Source: Bog-756 sp035531955 (lineage in GTDB: Bacteria > Actinomycetota > Acidimicrobiia > Acidimicrobiales > RAAP-2). From it: a stretch of 10,310 nt of DNA. Under the pieces are notes generated by a model that worked only from the letters and a program-made list of their open reading frames with translations, did not search any database and was not told the DNA's origin. The stretch is taken from contig DATKRZ010000110.1 of NCBI GenBank assembly GCA_035531955.1, positions 1 through 10,310 of the forward strand, given 5' to 3'. A program made the position numbers and the translations under genes. This document shows positions 6,377 through 10,310 of this stretch, piece after piece (position 1 is the stretch's first letter; each line of letters opens with the position of its first letter).

Positions 6377-7354
6377 TCAGACCTCCCCGCCGGGGGGCCC
6401 CTCGCCGGCCAGTCGCCGACGGACGAACGCCAGCACGGCAGCGGTCCCCGACCCCAGCCCGGTCCACGACTCCCAGCCCAGTTGGATCCGGGCCCGGCTG
6501 GCATCGAGGGCACTGCGCCTCAACTCGCCGGGGCGTAGCGGTTTGAAGGCGGGCACCGCCCCTGACCCGGCCTGGGAGGCCATCTCGCCGAAGAGCTCGT
6601 TGACCGAGGTCTCCCGGCCCGTGCCGATGTTGCAGAGGAGGCCGCCGCCTTTGGTGGCTCCCCGCACGAACGCGTCGACCACGTCGTCGACGTAGACGAA
6701 GTCGCGGGTCTGCTCACCGTCCCCGAAGATGGTGATCGGCTCGCCGGTCACCAGGCGCTCGGCGAAGATCGCCACCACGCCGGCCTCCCCGTGGGGATCC
6801 TGCCGGGGCCCGTACACATTGGCCAGCGCCAGGGCCGAGAACTCCAGCGAGTGCAGCTCCCGGTAGGCCACCAGGTAGTCGATGGCCGCCTTCTTCGACA
6901 CCCCGTACGGGGACAGCGGACGCTGGGGCAGGGACTCCTTCAGCGGCAGCTCGGACACCTCCGGCTCGCCGTACAGCGTACCTCCGCTGGCGGCGAACAC
7001 CACCCTGCCGGCGTGGGCCGCACGTGCACCCTCGAGCACCCGGAGGGTCCCGAGGACATTCACCTCGGCGTCGAAGACCGGGTCGGCCACCGACACCCTC
7101 ACATCGGCCTGCGCCGCCAGGTGGAACACCACCTCGGGCCGTCGGCGGGCCATGAGATCGACCACCTCGGCCGAGCGGACGTCCATCTGGTGCACGGTGA
7201 GCTGATGCCCGGCCGCCGCCCGGGCGTCAGCGAGATTGGCCAACGAGCCGGTGGACAGGTCGTCGAGCACGTCGACGGTGTGCCCCTCGGCCAATAGCCG
7301 GTCCACCAGGGTGGAGCCGATGAATCCGGCCCCGCCGGTGACCAGCATGCGCAC
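6377..7354 (-). CDS. NAD-dependent sugar epimerase/dehydratase (GalE-like, extended SDR)
   Basis: A 325-residue extended short-chain dehydrogenase/reductase acting on nucleotide sugars. Seen: the NAD loop TGGAGFIG (6-13) at the extreme N-terminus, D31-D32 after the second strand for NAD preference, HLAAQADVR (78-86), S123 in AASGGTLYG, the catalytic Y150-x3-K154 (SPYGVSKKAAIDYL), NVYGPRQDP, the substrate-side segment FGDGEQTRDFVYVDDVVDA, and RPGELRRSALDASRA near the end. This matches actinobacterial UDP-glucose 4-epimerase-type proteins; UDP-glucuronate epimerase or a dTDP-sugar enzyme cannot be excluded. GTG 7354 is chosen because GGGAG (7362-7366) lies seven bases upstream and the gap to the preceding stop is two bases; ATG 7348 is two codons in and less well spaced. 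The tight junction to the nucleotidyltransferase means co-transcription, and both enzymes would feed sugar donors to the glycosyltransferases. Confidence 0.92.
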   Translation of the reverse strand: MRMLVTGGAGFIGSTLVDRLLAEGHTVDVLDDLSTGSLANLADARAAAGHQLTVHQMDVRSAEVVDLMARRRPEVVFHLAAQADVRVSVADPVFDAEVNVLGTLRVLEGARAAHAGRVVFAASGGTLYGEPEVSELPLKESLPQRPLSPYGVSKKAAIDYLVAYRELHSLEFSALALANVYGPRQDPHGEAGVVAIFAERLVTGEPITIFGDGEQTRDFVYVDDVVDAFVRGATKGGGLLCNIGTGRETSVNELFGEMASQAGSGAVPAFKPLRPGELRRSALDASRARIQLGWESWTGLGSGTAAVLAFVRRRLAGEGPPGGEV

Positions 7355-7356
7355 GC

Positions 7357-8448
7357 TCAGACTCCCGCGGGTACCCGTTGGCCGTCGATGACCGTGCCGG
7401 AGGCGGTGACGGCGCCCGCCCCGATGACCGACACGGCGTGGATGACGCAACGCTGGCCCACGATGGCACCCGGACCGACCACCGAGCCCTCCACGGTGGC
7501 CTTGGAGGCCACCCTGGCCCCGGGCAGGAGCACCGAACCGGTCACGGAGGCCCCTTCCTCGACCATGGCCCCCGCCCCGATCACCGACTCCTCGACCGAC
7601 GCACCGGAGGCCACCGACGAGCCCGTCCCGAACAGGGACCGCGCCACCGAGTCCGTATGGACGTCGACGTCCCCGATGCGCCAGACCCCCGGGCCGAGTG
7701 ACGGGTCGAGGACGGCAGAGGGTGCCGGTGGCGGCGGGCGTCGGCCCAACAGCAGGTCGCGGTGGGCCCGCAGGTATGCATCGGGCGTCCCCGTGTCCAG
7801 CCAGTAGGCGTCCGAGCTCAGGGCGAACAGCGTGCCCTCCTCGACCAGGGCCGGGAAGGTCTCCCGCTCGATGGACACGCGGCGACCGCCCGGGATTCGA
7901 TCCAGCACCGAGGTCTCGAACACGTAGGTGCCGGCGCTGATCTTGTCGGTGGGCGCCTCGTCCCGGGGAGGCTTCTCGATGAAGGCCTCGACCCGACCCC
8001 GGTCGTCGGTGGGAACGACGCCGAAGGCACTGGGATCGTCCACCGGGGTCAGGCTGATGGTGCCCTCGGCTCCCGAGGCACGGTGGAAGTCGATCAGTTC
8101 GGACATGTTCGAATCGGTCAGTACGTCCCCGTTGACGACCACGAATGTGTCGTCGAGGCCGGCGTGCCGGGCGGCGAAGAGGATGGCGCCGGCGGTGTCG
8201 AGCGGAGTCGGTTCCACGGCGTAGGTCACCCGCACCCCGGCGACGGTCCCGCCGGGATAGGCATTGATGAAGGCATCCGGGCGGTAGCCCAGCGAGAGCA
8301 CGGCGTCGTCGACCCCGTGCCGGGCCAGGTGCCCGAGCACCCGCTCGATCATTGGCTGCTCGACGATCGGGAGCATCTGTTTCGGTGTGGTGAGGGTCAG
8401 GGGCCTCAGGCGGGTTCCCTCCCCGCCCACAAGGACGACGGCTCTCAC
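7357..8448 (-). CDS. Sugar-phosphate nucleotidyltransferase with C-terminal beta-helix (mannose-1-phosphate guanylyltransferase-like)
   Basis: 363 residues. The N-terminal Rossmann-like domain has GGEGTRLRPLTLTTPKQMLP (8-27), the nucleotide-binding and catalytic loop, EPTPLDTAGAI (79-89), VVVNGDVLTD (103-112) with the metal-binding Asp, and an IEKP motif followed by SAGTYVFE. After about residue 250 come repeated small-residue and [V/I]-G-x-G-A hexapeptides, a left-handed parallel beta-helix. This layout is typical of GDP-mannose pyrophosphorylases (mannose-1-phosphate + GTP to GDP-mannose + PPi), as in mycobacterial ManB (Rv3264c), though glucose-1-phosphate enzymes share the fold. The GTG start at 8448 overlaps the upstream gene's TGA by four bases (GTGA), and the first strand begins at residue 2, so the start is secure. 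The frame stays open far upstream to 9240, but that part overlaps another gene and has no domain. Confidence 0.93.
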   Translation of the reverse strand: MRAVVLVGGEGTRLRPLTLTTPKQMLPIVEQPMIERVLGHLARHGVDDAVLSLGYRPDAFINAYPGGTVAGVRVTYAVEPTPLDTAGAILFAARHAGLDDTFVVVNGDVLTDSNMSELIDFHRASGAEGTISLTPVDDPSAFGVVPTDDRGRVEAFIEKPPRDEAPTDKISAGTYVFETSVLDRIPGGRRVSIERETFPALVEEGTLFALSSDAYWLDTGTPDAYLRAHRDLLLGRRPPPPAPSAVLDPSLGPGVWRIGDVDVHTDSVARSLFGTGSSVASGASVEESVIGAGAMVEEGASVTGSVLLPGARVASKATVEGSVVGPGAIVGQRCVIHAVSVIGAGAVTASGTVIDGQRVPAGV

Positions 8449-9227
8449 TTCGGCTTCGTGGTCGCGGTGGTGGGTGCCGTGGTCGAGGTGGTGGGCAGGC
8501 TGGTCGGCGTGGTGGGCAGGCTGGTCGGGGTCGTCGAGCCGCCGGTGGCCGAGGTGATCAGGGACGTGATGACCTGGGCCGGTGGCTTGGGCACCGTGGC
8601 CGTGGCGGGGACGAAGGCCATGGTGATCAGTTGGCCGTTCTGGAACAGCAGGTCTTCGGGGGGCCCGCTGGTCTCGGTCCCGGTCTTGGAGGTGAAGCTC
8701 GACCAGCTGTCCACGATCACCACACCGGGCTTGCCGGCGTCGGGGGTGCCCTTGGGACACACGTCGCCGTTGGTCCAGACCTGCTTGCCCGGATACTGCA
8801 GGGTGGAGGCGCTGAGCCCGAGCCCCTTGTACCCCTCGACGAACTTGCCCAGTGTGGCGTTGCTCCCCGACTCCGAGCTGTTCTTCGGCTGGATCGTCAC
8901 CACGCCGTTGCCCTTGGCCGTGAGCCCTGTCGTGGCGGTGTTGGTGCTGGCCGGCAGGTTGGGCTGCATGGTGCCGCAGATATCGATGCCCAAGGCCGCG
9001 AACCACTGTTGCGAGGTGGTCGGGGGACCCGACGAGGAGGCCGTCCGATGGGTGCGCTGGTATCGGCTGAATCCGATCAGCAGCAGGCCCACGATGCAGA
9101 TGACGGCCAGGCTGGCATACCAGTTGACCGGCATCTGGCCGCGGTAGGTGCGCCCGCCGCCGGTGGTGGCCGCTCGCTCCACCCACTTGCCCGTCGAGTT
9201 GCTCTTGCCCGTCGAGTTGCTCGCCAT
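8445..9227 (-). CDS. Single-pass membrane protein with extracytoplasmic domain and Thr/Pro-rich tail; function unknown
   Basis: I do not recognise a named family in these 260 residues. Seen: a 35-residue polar N-terminus with SNSTGK-type repeats, one hydrophobic segment at about 36-53 (WYASLAVICIVGLLLIGF) followed by R/Y/H residues, an extracytoplasmic domain of roughly 75-220, and a C-terminal tail of Thr, Ser and Pro (about 228-260) with a repeated PTSLPTT. The domain has two Cys outside the membrane (C84 and C157), which might pair as a disulfide, and motifs GNGVVTIQP, NATLGKFVEGY and a late FQNGQLITMAFVPA strand. The charge pattern (basic cytoplasmic side not strong, tail outside) suggests N-in topology, by inference. 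ATG 9227 is used; it has no Shine-Dalgarno but a TAGGGT box lies 11 bases upstream. The GTGA overlap with the nucleotidyltransferase suggests a shared role in envelope glycan assembly. Confidence 0.85.
   Translation of the reverse strand: MASNSTGKSNSTGKWVERAATTGGGRTYRGQMPVNWYASLAVICIVGLLLIGFSRYQRTHRTASSSGPPTTSQQWFAALGIDICGTMQPNLPASTNTATTGLTAKGNGVVTIQPKNSSESGSNATLGKFVEGYKGLGLSASTLQYPGKQVWTNGDVCPKGTPDAGKPGVVIVDSWSSFTSKTGTETSGPPEDLLFQNGQLITMAFVPATATVPKPPAQVITSLITSATGGSTTPTSLPTTPTSLPTTSTTAPTTATTKPK
8488..8529 (-). repeat. Two 21-bp direct repeats in the 3' end of the membrane-protein gene
   Basis: 8488-8508 and 8509-8529 are identical at 20 of 21 positions. In frame they encode the doubled seven-residue Thr/Pro/Ser/Leu segment of the extracytoplasmic tail. 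Like the 18-bp pair at the other end of the gene, this is an in-frame duplication. Confidence 0.9.
9187..9222 (-). repeat. Two identical 18-bp direct repeats at the 5' end of the membrane-protein gene
   Basis: ttgcccgtcgagttgctc is present twice with no mismatch, directly after the start codon region, and encodes the doubled SNSTGK-type hexapeptide in the cytoplasmic N-terminus. Perfect identity suggests a recent in-frame duplication. Confidence 0.93.
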
Positions 9228-9238
9228 GATCGGAGGAC

Positions 9239-9244
9239 ACCCTA
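9239..9244 (-). promoter_or_regulatory. Possible -10 box for the membrane protein-nucleotidyltransferase-epimerase operon
   Basis: Minus-strand TAGGGT, preceded by CTG, fits TANNNT and lies 11 bases before ATG 9227. It would give a leader of only about five bases. It sits directly after the hairpin at 9247-9262. No -35 match is apparent, so this is tentative. Confidence 0.35.
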
Positions 9245-9246
9245 CA

Positions 9247-9262
9247 GCCTGCGGTCGCAGGC
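9247..9262 (-). terminator. Inverted repeat after the WbbL-like gene
   Basis: gcctgc-ggtc-gcaggc forms a perfect 6-bp GC-rich stem with a 4-base loop, starting 14 bases after the stop of the glycosyltransferase at 9277. No U-run follows on the minus strand, so it is not a classic intrinsic terminator. It may be a weak terminator or attenuator, or an operator beside the TAGGGT box. Confidence 0.35.
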
Positions 9263-9276
9263 CCAGGACGCAGGGG

Positions 9277-10161
9277 TCACCGCTCGGTCAGGCGGGCCAG
9301 GCAGGCCAGGCAGGCCCGGAGCCCGATCCCGACGGCCACCAGGGGCAGCAGGAACCTCCGCCAGCCCGGGGACGACCGGGCCGCGAACCGGAGGAGGGAT
9401 CGGTGGTGCTCGAGGATCATGCGGTACGGGTGGTGGTCGGTCGAGACGCCCTGGCGGTGAGTGACCTGGGCGGCGGGCACGTACCCCGCCGACCATCCGG
9501 CCTGGGCCAGGCGCCAGCACAGGTCCACCTCCTCTAGGTACATGAAGTAGGCCTCGTCGAACCCCCCCACCTGCTCGAACGCGGCGCGGCGGACCATGAG
9601 GCAGGCGCCGGAGACCCAGTCGACCTCCACCGGGTCCTCGCCGACGCGGTCGAGCTCGTGGTGTTGGTACGACCGGGTGAACCGGTTGTCGGGAGCGAAG
9701 ATGCCCAACAGGGCGTGGCCGCCGGCGTCGATCAGGGACGGGAAGCGGCGGGCCGAAGGGTAGCGGTCCCCGGTCGGGGTCCGGATCATTGGTCCGGCCA
9801 GGGCCCATGCCGGGTGGTCGACCAGCGCCCGCTCCAGGGCGGCCAGGGCCCCGGGCCCGACCTCGAGGTCGGGATTGCACACCAGTACGGTGGCGGTGTC
9901 GGTGGCCGCCACCCCGCGGTTGGCCGCGGCACCGTAGCCGAGGTTCCGGCCCGGGACGACGATCTCGAGGTCGGGGTACCGGGCCCGGACCCGGTCGACG
10001 GAGCCGTCACCGGACCCGTTGTCCACGATCACCACCTCGGTGACACCATCGGACCGCCAGTCCTCGACGCACCGGAGGAGGGCCGGGCCGGACTCGTAGT
10101 TGACGATCACCACGGCGCTCTTCCCCGCCCGCTCCGATCCGTCCGTCACCCCCGTGCGCAC
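9277..10161 (-). CDS. GT2-family glycosyltransferase, WbbL (rhamnosyltransferase)-like
   Basis: 294 residues of GT-A fold. Seen: VVIVNYESG (17-25) as first strand, IVDNGSGDGS (45-54), GRNLGYGAAANRGV (71-84), VCNPDLEV (94-101) standing where the DxD metal site lies, DWVSGACLMVRRAAFEQVGG (181-200) and FDEAYFMYLEEVDLCWR (201-217) with the acidic base region. These are the hallmarks of the WbbL group, whose mycobacterial member (about 300 residues) moves L-rhamnose from dTDP-rhamnose to decaprenyl-diphosphate-GlcNAc. The C-terminal hydrophobic, partly amphipathic stretch (about 268-292) suggests membrane association. GTG 10161 lies 13 bases after the preceding stop, without a strong ribosome site; GTG at 10113 follows GGGGAAGAG but starts right at the first strand, so the N-terminal 16 residues are uncertain. 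No dTDP-rhamnose genes are in view, so rhamnose specificity is inferred only from resemblance. Confidence 0.9.
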   Translation of the reverse strand: MRTGVTDGSERAGKSAVVIVNYESGPALLRCVEDWRSDGVTEVVIVDNGSGDGSVDRVRARYPDLEIVVPGRNLGYGAAANRGVAATDTATVLVCNPDLEVGPGALAALERALVDHPAWALAGPMIRTPTGDRYPSARRFPSLIDAGGHALLGIFAPDNRFTRSYQHHELDRVGEDPVEVDWVSGACLMVRRAAFEQVGGFDEAYFMYLEEVDLCWRLAQAGWSAGYVPAAQVTHRQGVSTDHHPYRMILEHHRSLLRFAARSSPGWRRFLLPLVAVGIGLRACLACLARLTER

Positions 10162-10174
10162 CCCGGCGCGACCG

Positions 10175-10310
10175 TCACGGGTCGAGGCGGGTGAACCGGT
10201 ACTTGACCAACGCCTTCAGGGCCCCGAATCCGTCCCGCCAGGTGATCTTCTTGCCCTCGTCGACCTCGCGGCCGGCATAGGAGATCGGGACTTCGTAGAT
10301 GCGGTAGCCA
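10175..10310 (-). CDS. C-terminal fragment of GT2 polyprenyl-phosphate sugar synthase-like protein
   Basis: Only the last 44 codons are inside the window, ending in TGA at 10175-10177. They contain YRIYEVPISYAGREVDEGKK, then ITWRDG and LVKYRFTRLDP. This Y-x-I-x-E-V-P-I-x-Y-x-x-R-x2-x-E-G-K-K-I-x-W-x-D-G tail is characteristic of dolichyl-phosphate mannose/glucose synthase-like GT2 enzymes, which charge a polyprenyl phosphate with a hexose from a nucleotide donor. No transmembrane extension follows, so it ends at the catalytic domain. With a 13-base gap to the WbbL-like gene it is probably the upstream member of the same transcript. The sugar (mannose or glucose) cannot be told from this fragment. 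Confidence 0.8.
   Translation of the reverse strand, partial: GYRIYEVPISYAGREVDEGKKITWRDGFGALKALVKYRFTRLDP

Noticed and set aside
7355..7450. N-terminal extension of the epimerase up to 7450
   Set aside because: The NAD-binding strand begins at the GTG/ATG near 7354-7348, a good Shine-Dalgarno precedes it, and the extension overlaps the end of the nucleotidyltransferase.
8449..9240. The nucleotidyltransferase frame stays open about 260 codons upstream of its GTG
   Set aside because: That stretch encodes a His/Arg/Gln-rich sequence without any domain and lies over the membrane-protein gene, which has a hydrophobic segment and its own ATG. It is a high-GC shadow frame.
9285..9320. Short ggccaggca repeats at the 3' end of the WbbL-like gene
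   Set aside because: They encode a Leu/Ala/Cys/Arg hydrophobic stretch and are short enough to be compositional; no separate element is supported.

Overview
The window is a GC-rich, tightly packed bacterial chromosome segment with many GTG starts, 4-base GTGA gene overlaps and TANNNT -10 boxes. These traits and the gene content (F420 biosynthesis beside cell-envelope glycosyltransferases and a GDP-mannose pyrophosphorylase-like gene) point to an actinobacterium. A lineage such as Acidimicrobiia is my guess from overall feel, not something the sequence proves. There are ten protein genes, two cut by the window edges. I see no rRNA, tRNA, CRISPR array, insertion sequence or phage gene, and no gene-free gap above about 210 bases.

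Layout. (1) 1-2129, minus: two consecutive GT4 (GT-B fold) glycosyltransferases joined by a GTGA overlap; the downstream one runs off the left edge. (2) 2130-2340: divergent intergenic region with a 19-bp tandem repeat and a probable promoter firing rightward. (3) 2341-4066, plus: cofD/fbiA and a single-domain cofE, the transferase and the glutamate ligase of coenzyme F420 synthesis, overlapping by 14 bases. (4) 4114-4491, minus: a small FKBP-type prolyl isomerase with a promoter placed for leaderless translation. (5) 4553-6265, minus: a DEAD-box RNA helicase with a long basic, Gly-rich tail containing seven Gly-Lys-Pro triplets. (6) 6377-9227, minus: a three-gene operon read in the order single-pass membrane protein, sugar-phosphate nucleotidyltransferase, NAD-dependent sugar epimerase. 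(7) 9277-10310, minus: a WbbL-like GT2 rhamnosyltransferase-type enzyme preceded by the C-terminal end of a polyprenyl-phosphate-sugar-synthase-like GT2.

How it fits together. The minus-strand genes from 10310 to 6377 look like one envelope-polysaccharide cluster: lipid-linked sugar donor synthesis, nucleotide-sugar activation and interconversion, and glycosyl transfer. A membrane protein of unknown role is translationally coupled to the nucleotidyltransferase. The F420 pair sits close to this cluster, much as fbiA-fbiB lie near manB and wbbL1 in Mycobacterium tuberculosis. Most of the window is ordinary actinobacterial biology. The parts most worth a second look are the cofD leader (a possible leaderless short ORF ending in a GTGA overlap with an in-frame cofD start), the 19-bp repeat array, the short CofE without its reductase domain, the collagen-like helicase tail and the uncharacterised membrane protein.
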